Below, piece after piece: positions 45,174 to 53,268 of a stretch of 64,000 nt of DNA (within the stretch, counting starts at the first letter, position 1; the number at the start of each line of letters is the position of its first letter). The stretch is from Geothrix oryzae. Lineage in GTDB: Bacteria; Acidobacteriota; Holophagae; Holophagales; Holophagaceae. Location of the stretch: assembly GCF_030295385.1 (NCBI RefSeq), contig NZ_AP027079.1, forward strand, positions 1,736,001 through 1,800,000. Direction: 5' to 3'. The notes under the pieces are model-generated. The model was not told the origin of the DNA and ran no database searches. It worked only from the letters and a program-made list of their open reading frames with translations. Made by a program: the position numbers and the translations under genes.

Positions 45174-46364
45174 TTAGCGGTAGGCGGGAATCCCCGTGAC
45201 CTCCTGCCCGATGATGAGGGTGTGCATGTCGTGCGTGCCCTCGTAGGTGTAGACGCTCTCGAGGTTCGCCATGTGGCGCATGACCGGGTACTCGTCGAGG
45301 ATGCCGTTGGCACCCAGGATGGTGCGGGCCTTCCGGCAAATCTCGAGGGAGACATTCACATTGTTCATCTTGGCCATGGAGACCTGGGCGGGCGTGTAGG
45401 TCTTGGCGTCCTTCAGGCGGCCCAGCTGGTGGACCAGCAGCTGGCCCTTGGTGAGCTCGGTGACCATCCAGGCCAGCTTCTCCTGCTGGAGCTGGTAGCT
45501 GGCGATGGGCTTGTCGAACTGGATGCGGGTCTTGGCGTAGTCCAGGGCGCACTGGTAGCAGGCGTCCGCGGCGCCCAGCGCCCCCCAGGCGATGCCGTAG
45601 CGGGCCTGCGTGAGACAGCCCAGGGGGCCCTTCAGGCCCTTCACATGGGGCAGGAGGCTGGTCTTCTCGTCCACGATGACATCTTCGAGCACCAGCTCGG
45701 AGGTGGTGGAGGCGCGCAGGCTCCACTTGCCCTTCATCTCGGGGGCGCTGAAGCCAGGCGTGCCCTTCTCCACCAGGAAGCCGCGGATGCCATCCTCGGT
45801 CTGGGCCCACACCACGGCCACATCGGCCACGGTGCCGTTGGTGATCCACATCTTGGTGCCGTTGATGCGCCACTTGCCGCCGGGTTCCTTCACGGCCTTG
45901 GTGAGCATGCCGCCGGGGTTCGAGCCGAAGTCGGGCTCGGTGAGGCCGAAGCAGCCGACCTTCTCGCCCGCGGCCAGCTTGGGCAGCCAGTGCTTCTTCT
46001 GCTCCTCGCTGCCGTAGGCGTAGATGGGCCACATGACGAGGCTACCCTGCACGGAGGCGAAGGAGCGGAGGCCGGAATCACCCCGCTCCAACTCGTACAT
46101 CAGGAGGCCGTAGGCCACATTGGAGACACCCATGCAGCCGTACTCCTCGGGCAGCGAGGGGCCGTAGAAGCCCAGCTCACCCATCTTGCGGATGAGCTGC
46201 TTGGGGAAGGTCTGTTCCTGGGCGTGCTTCTCGATGATGGGCAGCACCTCGGCGTTCACGAACTTCCGCGCGGTCTCGCGGATCATCCGTTCTTCCTCGG
46301 TGAGCAGGCCCTCGAAGCCCATGTAGTCGGTGATGTGGGTGAAGGTGGCGTAGGCGCCGGCCAT
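45174..46364 (-). CDS. Acyl-CoA dehydrogenase, glutaryl-CoA dehydrogenase-like
   Basis: FAD-dependent dehydrogenase of 396 residues. It carries E-Y-G-C-M-G-V-S-N-V-A-Y-G-L, then S-V-Q-G-S-L-V-M-W-P-I-Y-A-Y-G-S-E-E-Q, and the C-terminal Y-T-Y-E-G-T-H-D-M-H with the catalytic glutamate. These match glutaryl-CoA dehydrogenase more than straight-chain enzymes. In that family it also decarboxylates the product. The ATG has AGGAGG five bases upstream. No other lysine or aromatic degradation gene is near, so the pathway is uncertain. Confidence 0.86.
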   Translation of the reverse strand: MAGAYATFTHITDYMGFEGLLTEEERMIRETARKFVNAEVLPIIEKHAQEQTFPKQLIRKMGELGFYGPSLPEEYGCMGVSNVAYGLLMYELERGDSGLRSFASVQGSLVMWPIYAYGSEEQKKHWLPKLAAGEKVGCFGLTEPDFGSNPGGMLTKAVKEPGGKWRINGTKMWITNGTVADVAVVWAQTEDGIRGFLVEKGTPGFSAPEMKGKWSLRASTTSELVLEDVIVDEKTSLLPHVKGLKGPLGCLTQARYGIAWGALGAADACYQCALDYAKTRIQFDKPIASYQLQQEKLAWMVTELTKGQLLVHQLGRLKDAKTYTPAQVSMAKMNNVNVSLEICRKARTILGANGILDEYPVMRHMANLESVYTYEGTHDMHTLIIGQEVTGIPAYR

Positions 46365-46513
46365 GGTGACCTCCTGGAATGCCCTGAAGCCTCGGGCGGG
46401 TTGGCAATACGGCGCTGCAGCAGCGCGCCGGGGCCAGTCTATCGCCCCGTCAAAACCCATTCAGCAGGCCACCCTCAGCCGAGCCGCGCTTTCCTGTCGC
46501 AGCAGGAATCACC

Positions 46514-46528
46514 TTGACGGAGTGTCAA
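46514..46528. promoter_or_regulatory. TTGAC / GTCAA inverted repeat before the dehydrogenase gene
   Basis: TTGAC-ggagt-GTCAA is a 5-bp dyad with a 5-base centre, 150 bases upstream of the dehydrogenase ATG in a 200-base gap. It is a plausible operator for a TetR- or GntR-type repressor, but no such regulator is encoded in the window. Confidence 0.35.
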
Positions 46529-46566
46529 TATTCCAAGGGGGAAGGAGCCCTCGCGGAGGATGGAGC

Positions 46567-47154
46567 TCACTCGCCGTCTAGCATCCGCGGTCCGGTGGCG
46601 TGGGGCGTCTCATGGCAGTGCCGGCAGCGGGCCTCGTAGGCCTCGGCCGCGCCCACCAGCACCTGGCCGCCCGTGTGCACCATGCGCTGGGTGCGCCCCG
46701 CCAGGGCCCCGCAGACCATGCAGATGGCCTGGAGCTTGGTGACATACTCCGCCTTGGCGAGAAGGATGGGCATGATGCCGAAGGGCTCGCCGTTGGAGTC
46801 CTGGTCCAGGCCGCCGGCGATGACCCGCACCCCGCGGTTGGCCAGCTCCTCGATGATGGGGATGAGCCCCTCGTCCAGGAACTGGGCCTCATCGAGGGCC
46901 ACCACCTGGGCTTCCGGATCCAGATGGCGGAGCAGCTCCTCCGTGTTCTTCACCGGGATGGCCTCGTGCTTGCGCTGGCTGTGGCTGGCGATGGCGGAGG
47001 CGTCGTAGCGGTCGTCCAGGGCGGGCTTGAAGACCTGGACCTTCTGCTTGGCGATGATCGCTCGCTTGATGCGCCGGATGAGTTCCTCCGACTTGCCGGA
47101 GAACATGGGGCCGCAGATCACCTCCAGGGAGCCCTGGCGTTGGTGCACGAACAT
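46567..47154 (-). CDS. tdk: Thymidine kinase (type II)
   Basis: Phosphorylates thymidine with ATP. The 195-residue length is typical. The P-loop is G-P-M-F-S-G-K-S near residues 15-22, the Walker B-like D-E-A-Q-F-L is central, and zinc-binding cysteines are in C-M-V-C and C-R-H-C. AAGGA precedes the ATG. It follows the DUF4388 gene by nine bases, so it may be the last gene of that operon. Confidence 0.93.
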   Translation of the reverse strand: MFVHQRQGSLEVICGPMFSGKSEELIRRIKRAIIAKQKVQVFKPALDDRYDASAIASHSQRKHEAIPVKNTEELLRHLDPEAQVVALDEAQFLDEGLIPIIEELANRGVRVIAGGLDQDSNGEPFGIMPILLAKAEYVTKLQAICMVCGALAGRTQRMVHTGGQVLVGAAEAYEARCRHCHETPHATGPRMLDGE

Positions 47155-47163
47155 CGGAAATCC

Positions 47164-48330
47164 TTATCGCTTGAGGCGTGGAGAAGGCTGGGGAGCCGCT
47201 GCCGGGACCGGAATCATCGGATCCGGCAGCTGGGTCAGGTCGGGCACCGGGTTCTTCTCATCCAGGGGCCTGCCGAGATCCTTCGCCAGTATGGCGCCTC
47301 CATCCTTCGGAGCGGCCATGCGGAGTGCCCAGGCCTGCCGCATCCTAGTCGGGCCTTCCGGCACCACGCGGACATCCACCGGGGCCAGGCTGGCCAGCCC
47401 CAGGTTCATGGATCCCCGCTGGTGGGGCACATAGAGGGCCAGGGGGAGGATGAAGCCCAGGGCCACCAGGGGCCACAGCAGGGCGCTCGGCTCCCAGGCA
47501 TCGGGCGTGAGGTCTGAGTGGCCATCCACCCAGGGGCGCACCACCTTGGGGGCCTCGCCGGAGATGGGCTCCAGCAACCCCGCCTCCAGCAGGTCCGCGA
47601 TGGCCTTGCAGGTGTCCAGCTCCTCGTAGCGGCTGATCTGGACGATGTCCTTGATGGCCTGGGGGTGGTCGAAGTACGACAGCACCATCTCCTGCTCATG
47701 GCTGAGACCCGAGGAGCCGTGCTGGATCTGCCCCTTCCCGTCCAGCACCCCGGACACATCCCGGTCGATGTCCAGGTGGAGGGCCTGGGCGCGCGGAGAG
47801 CGACCCAAGGGAAGGTCCATGGCCGGCAGGCGGCGTTCCACTTCGGGCCACTCATCCTGGATCCGGGCGGCCTCCATCAGCACCGTGTCCACGGGAATGG
47901 GGACGAAGTGCTCCCGGTCCAGATCCGGGGGCAGGAACGAATCGAAGCGGTAGTCGCCCTCCACCCAGCGGAAGGTGCGGTGGAGGATGGCCGTGGCCTG
48001 GCCGAACAGCGCGTCCTGAAGGTCCGAAGCCTGGACCTTGCCGCTTTCGAGAAGCAGGGTGCCCATGCGTTTGAGGGTCTGCCGCTGCACCTGGACCATG
48101 GCCAGCAGTTCCTCGCCCGTGAGGCGACCCAGGCGCACGAGCATGGTGCCCAGGCGATCCTCCATGCGGACCTGGTTGGAATCGCAGCCGACGATCTCGC
48201 CGTTCTCGAAGAAGACTTTGACGAACTCCTGCCCCTGGGAGAGGACCAGGGTGCCGTTCTTCCCCTGGATCTTGATCATGTTGAACAGGGAGAAGAGGTC
48301 GAAGTCCCGGAGGGAGCCTTCCAGTGCCAT
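47164..48330 (-). CDS. DUF4388 (PATAN-like) domain protein with membrane anchor
   Basis: 388 residues. The N terminus (about 1-125) has the DUF4388 pattern: S-L-R-D-F-D-L-F-S-L-F, K-N-G-T-L-V-L and V-F-F-E-N-G-E-I-V-G. A second, winged-helix-like region spans about 200-260. A hydrophobic segment lies near 285-300 (L-V-A-L-G-F-I-L-P-L-A-L-Y-V). DUF4388 domains are found in signalling and gliding/motility contexts; here its partners are unknown. It starts one base before the TPR gene stop, so they are linked. Confidence 0.82.
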   Translation of the reverse strand: MALEGSLRDFDLFSLFNMIKIQGKNGTLVLSQGQEFVKVFFENGEIVGCDSNQVRMEDRLGTMLVRLGRLTGEELLAMVQVQRQTLKRMGTLLLESGKVQASDLQDALFGQATAILHRTFRWVEGDYRFDSFLPPDLDREHFVPIPVDTVLMEAARIQDEWPEVERRLPAMDLPLGRSPRAQALHLDIDRDVSGVLDGKGQIQHGSSGLSHEQEMVLSYFDHPQAIKDIVQISRYEELDTCKAIADLLEAGLLEPISGEAPKVVRPWVDGHSDLTPDAWEPSALLWPLVALGFILPLALYVPHQRGSMNLGLASLAPVDVRVVPEGPTRMRQAWALRMAAPKDGGAILAKDLGRPLDEKNPVPDLTQLPDPMIPVPAAAPQPSPRLKR

Positions 48331-48331
48331 C

Positions 48332-50242
48332 TCAGGCCCTCCTCAAGATGAGCTTCAGCCAGGAACGGACATACAACAGCCCCACCAGGAGGGCTCCGAT
48401 GGCCAGCCAGGTGGAGGTGGGATCCGCGAGGATCTCCCCGGGGTAGCGCACGGACCGGCCTGTGGCCAGGATCATGCCCACCGCCAGACAGAAGGGGATG
48501 AACTCCATCAGCCCTTCCCGCGTCTCCCCCAGGAAGGCCAGGTCGCACCCGGGCAGCAGCACGATCAGGGACTTGTGGATCCACCGGGTGGTCTGCTGAT
48601 GGTCCGCCACCTCGTCCAGCTTCTTCTTCCGGTTCTCCGTGTGGAGCCCATCCCGCAGCACGAAGAGATGGTGGCACTTCGGGCACACCTCGGGGTCGGG
48701 GCTGTCGGTGGTGTGGAAGGGCTCCCCGCAGCGGATGCACTGGGTGGGGTGGGCCATGCGGAGGCTGGCCCTCACGCGCACGAGGAACGCGGCCAGCCCG
48801 AGCAGGGGCAGCAGCAGCGCCACGAGGAAGGCCGGCTCTGTCAGCGGCACCCCTTCGGCCTTCAGCCCGCCCGCCGCCTCCACGAGGGCGCTCACGCGCT
48901 GCGGCGTGTCCGGGAGGGGCATCGGATAGGTGCGGACATCCTTCTGGGCATCGTTGAGGGCGATCAGGCGGGTGTAGGCCTCCGGGGCCACGGCCTGGGC
49001 CTCGTCCCGCTTGGAGGCGCCGAGCCCCGTGTCCAGGCGGTTGAAGGCGAGGATGCTCTGGTTGAGGAGGATCTCCATGCGGGGCCCGGCCTGGAGCGCC
49101 GCTTCGAAAGTCTTCTCCGCCCCGGCGACATCCCCCATCTGGAACTTGGCCACGGCCAGGTTGTTCAGCACCTCCCCCTGCTCGGGGTGCCGGCCGACCA
49201 GGTCCTGGAAGCTGGCTTCGGCCTCCTTCCATCGCTGGTTCTGAAGCTGCTCCCACCCCTGGAGGAAGGCCTGGTCCGTCGGGGGAAGCAGGCGGAGGGT
49301 GGCGGCCGGCACGGGGCGGACCTGAGGCTGGAGTTGGAGGGTCAGGAGGCTGGGCTCGGGTTCCCGGGCTGACCAGGGTTCCATGGCGGCCAGCACGGGG
49401 TGGATCAGCTGGAGCAGGAGGAGGAAGGCTGTGACCTTCACCTCCGAAGCGATCAGGAACGGGCCCAGGAGGAAGAGCCAGAGCATGGCCGCCACCAGGG
49501 GATCGAGGCCGAGAAGCACTGGGCCCGCCAGGATCCCGGCGCCGATCAGGGCCACGGGAACGGGGGCGAGCCCCTTGCGCCGGAGAGGCTCCTCCCAGAG
49601 ATGCCGGAAGGCGTTCCGGTAGCGCAGCCCCATGGTCAGCGCCCAGCCCCACAGCAGCAGCGTGGCCGCCAGCCGCAGCATGCCGAGGTGCTGCACCATC
49701 CAGAGCCAGCGATGCGCGGGGTGCTCCACCCGCAGGAGCGTCAGCCGGAGCACATCGGGGAAACTCCAGAACCAGCCGCGGACGCCTTCCTGCCTCATCA
49801 GCGAGACCCGGGTGCCCAGAAGGCTGGGATGGTCGGGGGCCCAGCGCTCGACGGCCTGGAGGCCCTCCAGGCCCAGCGCGGCCCGGCCGGCCATGCCCTG
49901 CCCGCGCGCCCAGAAGGCCGTGGCTTCGATCAGGGGGGTGACATCCAGGGTGGAGTAGGTCCGGCGGAGGGCTTCCACTTCCACCTGGGCCGCCCGCACC
50001 GCTTCGGGATCGCCCTTCGACAGGGCCGCGAACAGGTGCGTCGCCCGGTGGCTGAGGGCGATGGCCGGCAGCGTCTCCGGTGCCGGCCCAGGATGCGCCT
50101 CGGTCACCGGAGCGGGCGCGGCGGGTGCCTTGGGCGCCTCCCGGAGGGGAGCGCCGGACATCCCCACCTGACCCATCAGGCCCACCAGGGCCGCGGTCCG
50201 CAGAACCTGCCGGATTCCCATGCTGAGGCTCCCGAAACTCAT
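48332..50242 (-). CDS. Membrane TPR protein with zinc-ribbon
   Basis: 636 residues. A signal or membrane segment near the N terminus and several further hydrophobic stretches (about 195-275, 470-490 and 565-635) surround TPR repeats near 330-400 (W-K-E-A-E-A-S-F-Q-D-L; L-N-N-L-A-V-A-K-F). A C-I-R-C ... C-P-K-C zinc ribbon sits near 505-530. ATG 50242 overlaps the DUF1844 stop (ATGA), which supports it; ATG 50221 has a better GGGAG site and is an alternative. Function unknown. Confidence 0.75.
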   Translation of the reverse strand: MSFGSLSMGIRQVLRTAALVGLMGQVGMSGAPLREAPKAPAAPAPVTEAHPGPAPETLPAIALSHRATHLFAALSKGDPEAVRAAQVEVEALRRTYSTLDVTPLIEATAFWARGQGMAGRAALGLEGLQAVERWAPDHPSLLGTRVSLMRQEGVRGWFWSFPDVLRLTLLRVEHPAHRWLWMVQHLGMLRLAATLLLWGWALTMGLRYRNAFRHLWEEPLRRKGLAPVPVALIGAGILAGPVLLGLDPLVAAMLWLFLLGPFLIASEVKVTAFLLLLQLIHPVLAAMEPWSAREPEPSLLTLQLQPQVRPVPAATLRLLPPTDQAFLQGWEQLQNQRWKEAEASFQDLVGRHPEQGEVLNNLAVAKFQMGDVAGAEKTFEAALQAGPRMEILLNQSILAFNRLDTGLGASKRDEAQAVAPEAYTRLIALNDAQKDVRTYPMPLPDTPQRVSALVEAAGGLKAEGVPLTEPAFLVALLLPLLGLAAFLVRVRASLRMAHPTQCIRCGEPFHTTDSPDPEVCPKCHHLFVLRDGLHTENRKKKLDEVADHQQTTRWIHKSLIVLLPGCDLAFLGETREGLMEFIPFCLAVGMILATGRSVRYPGEILADPTSTWLAIGALLVGLLYVRSWLKLILRRA

Positions 50243-50526
50243 GATTTGGGCCCCACGGAGGCGCTCGGCGCGGATTTGAGGTCCATCACCCGCATCCGGA
50301 GCCCGTAGAGGATGTCCTCCAGCTCCCGGGTCTCTGAATCCGTCCTCCGACCTTCGGTCTTGTCCTTGAGGACGGTCAGCAGATCCACATAGAAGCGGGC
50401 CGCTTCAGGGTTCGCCGGGGGCACTTCCTTCATCATCGGGTGGGGCACGCCCATGGCCAGGAGCGCCTGTTCCGCCAGAAGATGCATCAGGGCCTGCAAG
50501 GAGGCTTCCGGTACCGCAGGAGTCAT
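50239..50526 (-). CDS. DUF1844 family protein
   Basis: 95-residue helical protein. The block L-A-E-Q-A-L-L-A-M-G followed by A-R-F-Y-V-D-L-L-T-V-L-K-D-K-T-E-G matches DUF1844. Its role is not known. Start ATG 50526 has GAGGT five bases upstream, and its stop overlaps the TPR gene start. It heads the operon DUF1844-TPR-DUF4388-tdk. Confidence 0.8.
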   Translation of the reverse strand: MTPAVPEASLQALMHLLAEQALLAMGVPHPMMKEVPPANPEAARFYVDLLTVLKDKTEGRRTDSETRELEDILYGLRMRVMDLKSAPSASVGPKS

Positions 50527-50713
50527 GGGCTACCTCGAACGCTTTCAGGACTTGTCTGGCGGGAAGCCTATCACAGCCCGAATTTTCCTGCACCCGTCTC
50601 GGAATAAGGCCCGTTCCGGGGGTGCCGCGGGGGAGGAGAAAGGCCTTTTTGACGAAAAGCACTCGGCGCCAGGCCAACCCTGTGGAACGATGGATGGGTT
50701 TGGAGGAAGACCC

Positions 50714-51736
50714 ATGCGACGCCTCATTCTCACGCTCCTGCTTCCCGCAGCATGCATGTCCATCTACGCAGAATCCACGGGCCGGATCTCCGGCAAGGTC
50801 CTCAACAAGGAGGGTAAGCCGGTCCCCGGGGCCAAGGTGAACCTCAAGCGGATCGACCGCAACTGGAGCAAGGACCTCATTCCCGACAAGGCCGGGAACT
50901 ACCTGCAGGTCGGCCTGGACCCGAAGGATTACGACCTCACGGTCAGCGGTGAAGGCTATGTGGACTACAAGGAGCGCATCAAGATCCCCCTGGCGGATGT
51001 GCTGGTCAGGAACATCACCCTGCTAACTCCCTCCGAGGCCCGCGCGCAGGCCGTGGCCTCCGGCGCCGCCCAGGCCGCCCCGGAGGATCCCGGCGCCGCC
51101 CTCGATGCCGCCGGCCGCGACTCGTTCAACCTCGCCATCCCCTTCTACAACGATGGCAAGTACGACGAGGCCCTGCCTCATGTCGAAAAGGCCTACAAGA
51201 CCCTCACCGAGGCCAAGGACAAGCTGAAGGACGAACAGGCCAAGGCCGAGCTGATGCCGGAGCTGCTGAAGGTCGAGCGCGTCCTCGGCATCTGCATCGC
51301 CCAGGCCGGCGCCAAGAAGGAAGAGGCCGAGCCCTACCTCATGCGGGCCCTCGAACGGAACGCCAAGGATGAGCGCGTGATCCTGGGCCTCATCGAGACC
51401 AGCAAGGCCAAGAGCGACAAGGCGGCCGAGCAGAAATACGCCGCCATGCTGGAGACCCTCCAGGGGCCCAACCCCGATGTGATCTACAACAAGGGCGTGG
51501 AGGCCTTCAACGCGGGCAAAACCAAGGAGGCCAAGGTCCAGCTCCTGAAGGCCCTGGAGATCGACCCCAAGTACGCCGAGGCCCACTACCTTCTGGCCAT
51601 GGTCGAGTTCGGCGAGAACAACCTGCGCGGCACCAAGCAGAACCTCGAGAAGTACCTCGAGCTCGCGCCGGCCGGCAAGAACGCCGCCACCGCCAAGGAG
51701 ATGCTGAAGGATCCTTCCCTGAAGCGGATCAAGTAG
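50714..51736 (+). CDS. Secreted protein with carboxypeptidase-regulatory-like domain and TPR repeats
   Basis: 340 residues. A short signal peptide (about 1-19) is followed by a beta-sandwich like the carboxypeptidase regulatory domain (about 22-105: G-R-I-S-G-K-V-L-N-K-E-G-K-P-V-P-G-A). TPR helices follow (about 130-335), including A-I-P-F-Y-N-D-G-K-Y-D-E-A-L and the final A-K-V-Q-L-L-K-A-L-E-I-D-P. It is a likely periplasmic scaffold. GGAGG seven bases before ATG 50714 fixes the start. A strong terminator follows. Confidence 0.85.
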   Translation: MRRLILTLLLPAACMSIYAESTGRISGKVLNKEGKPVPGAKVNLKRIDRNWSKDLIPDKAGNYLQVGLDPKDYDLTVSGEGYVDYKERIKIPLADVLVRNITLLTPSEARAQAVASGAAQAAPEDPGAALDAAGRDSFNLAIPFYNDGKYDEALPHVEKAYKTLTEAKDKLKDEQAKAELMPELLKVERVLGICIAQAGAKKEEAEPYLMRALERNAKDERVILGLIETSKAKSDKAAEQKYAAMLETLQGPNPDVIYNKGVEAFNAGKTKEAKVQLLKALEIDPKYAEAHYLLAMVEFGENNLRGTKQNLEKYLELAPAGKNAATAKEMLKDPSLKRIK

Positions 51737-51744
51737 CTGCTGGC

Positions 51745-51788
51745 GCCAAAGAAGAGAGGGCCCCGACTGGGGCCCTCTCTTCTTTGGC
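51745..51788. terminator. Bidirectional terminator between the TPR protein and exonuclease III
   Basis: A perfect 20-bp inverted repeat (51745-51764 with 51769-51788) has loop GACT. A/G-rich and T/C-rich arms flank a GGGCCCC core. It separates two convergent genes. Confidence 0.85.
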
Positions 51789-51799
51789 TGGAGAAAAGA

Positions 51800-52576
51800 T
51801 CACATCAATTCGAGGCTGATGGGGCAGTGGTCGGAGCCCAGCACATCGGCATGGATGCGGGCATCCTTCACGCGATCCAGCAGGGCCCGGCTGGCCATGA
51901 ACAGATCGATCCTCCACCCCACATTCCGTTCGCGGGCGCCGCCGCGGGCCGTCCACCAGGTGTAGAGGCCCGGCACGCCGGGGTTCCGCTCCCGCAGCAC
52001 ATCCGCCAGCCCCGCCCCCAGGTAGAGCTTGAAGTCCTCGCGCTCCTCGGGCGTGAAGCCGGGATTCTTGGTGTTGTCCTTGGGCCGGGCGAGGTCGATC
52101 TCCTCGGGGGCCACATTCATGTCGCCCGTGAGGATGACCTGGTCTCCGGCCTGGTGGTGCTTGGCCACGATGGCGGCGAGATCCTTCGCGAACTGGCGCT
52201 TGAAGGGCAGGCGCACCAGGCCCTGGGAGGCGTTCGGGAAGTAGCCGGCGATGAAGACGAGCTTGTCCTTCCGGGAGACGATCATGCGCCCTTCGGCATC
52301 GTAGCCCTCCAGGCCGAGCCCCTTGGCATGGCTGAACCCCAGCTCCTTTTTCGTGAGCGTGGCGGAACCCGCGTAGCCCTTCTTGCTCGTCGCCGGGAAC
52401 CAGCAGATGTCGTAGGCGCTCTCGAGCTGGCGCCGCACGCCGAGATCCACTTCCTCCCACTCGCAGCGGATTTCCTGGAGGGAGAGTGCATCGGGTTCGG
52501 CCTCCTCCAGCCAATCCATGAAGCCCTTCTTCAGGACCGAGCGGAAGCCGTTGACATTCCAGCTGTAGAAGCGCAC
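51800..52576 (-). CDS. xth: Exodeoxyribonuclease III / AP endonuclease
   Basis: DNA repair nuclease of 258 residues. Conserved blocks are S-W-N-V-N-G-F-R at the N terminus, S-L-Q-E-I-R with the metal glutamate, T-G-D-M-N-V-A in the middle, W-R-I-D-L-F near 225 and the C-terminal S-D-H-C-P-I. The start is GTG 52576 with AAGGAG six bases upstream. It ends the metG-SRPBCC-ArsC/Spx-xth group. Confidence 0.92.
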   Translation of the reverse strand: MRFYSWNVNGFRSVLKKGFMDWLEEAEPDALSLQEIRCEWEEVDLGVRRQLESAYDICWFPATSKKGYAGSATLTKKELGFSHAKGLGLEGYDAEGRMIVSRKDKLVFIAGYFPNASQGLVRLPFKRQFAKDLAAIVAKHHQAGDQVILTGDMNVAPEEIDLARPKDNTKNPGFTPEEREDFKLYLGAGLADVLRERNPGVPGLYTWWTARGGARERNVGWRIDLFMASRALLDRVKDARIHADVLGSDHCPISLELM

Positions 52577-52588
52577 GGGACTCTCCTT

Positions 52589-52930
52589 TTAGGAACGCAA
52601 GGCGGCATAGGCCTCGGGATCGAAACCGATGATCACACCCTTGGCATGGACCAGGATGGGGCGCTTGAGCAGGTTGTTGTCCTGCACCATCAGCGCGATG
52701 GCCTCGGCCTTGGCGAGCTGTCGGCCCTTCAAGCCCAGCTCCTTGTACTTGGGGCTCTTGGTACCGAGCATGGGGCTGGGGTCCTCCGGCAGGAGGCGCT
52801 CGAGTTCCGCAGTCTCCAGGGGCCGCTTGAAGTAGTCGCGGATCGCCACTTCGATGCCCAGCTCCGCGAGCTTGGCCTTGGCGTTGCGACAGGTGGTGCA
52901 GCTCGACTTCATCCAGAGGACGGGCTTCAC
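52589..52930 (-). CDS. ArsC/Spx/YffB-family thioredoxin-fold protein
   Basis: 113 residues with a redox-type C-T-T-C near residues 11-14 and K-R-P-I-L-V-H near 91. The family includes arsenate reductases, Spx regulators and proteins of unknown reaction. No ars gene is close, so the name is left general. The GTG start overlaps the stop of the preceding gene (GTGA). Confidence 0.83.
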   Translation of the reverse strand: MKPVLWMKSSCTTCRNAKAKLAELGIEVAIRDYFKRPLETAELERLLPEDPSPMLGTKSPKYKELGLKGRQLAKAEAIALMVQDNNLLKRPILVHAKGVIIGFDPEAYAALRS

Positions 52931-53268
52931 AGTTCCTCCACGAAACGGTCCAGCAGCCGGTCCGTGCGCCAGCGCAGCAGGCCGAAGAAGAGGAAACCGG
53001 CCCAGCCCTTCATCCGGCCTTCGAGACGCAGGTGGGCGCCCTTGGGATCCGGCCTCAGGGTCAATTCTCCGGACTCCTCGGCTCCGGCCATGGTGCGGGT
53101 CCAGCGGAGGATCACCCCATCGGCCACCACTTCCGGAGCGGCCCAGCGGCTCAAGGGCCGCAGGCTCTTGAACAACTGCGGCGGGGCAGCCCGAAGCCGC
53201 TCGACGATGTGGTCGAAGGGCGCGTCCGTGAGGAGCTCGGCCTCGAAGCTGAAGACGGGGTGCTTCAC
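52927..53268 (-). CDS. Small SRPBCC-like unknown protein
   Basis: 113 residues, no signal or membrane segment. The pattern of beta strands (P-V-F-S-F-E-A-E-L; G-V-I-L-R-W-T-R-T; A-H-L-R-L-E-G-R) and a C-terminal helix suggests a SRPBCC/START-like ligand-binding fold, by shape only. GTG start overlaps the metG stop, and its own stop overlaps the ArsC/Spx start, so three genes are translationally linked. Confidence 0.65.
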   Translation of the reverse strand: MKHPVFSFEAELLTDAPFDHIVERLRAAPPQLFKSLRPLSRWAAPEVVADGVILRWTRTMAGAEESGELTLRPDPKGAHLRLEGRMKGWAGFLFFGLLRWRTDRLLDRFVEEL

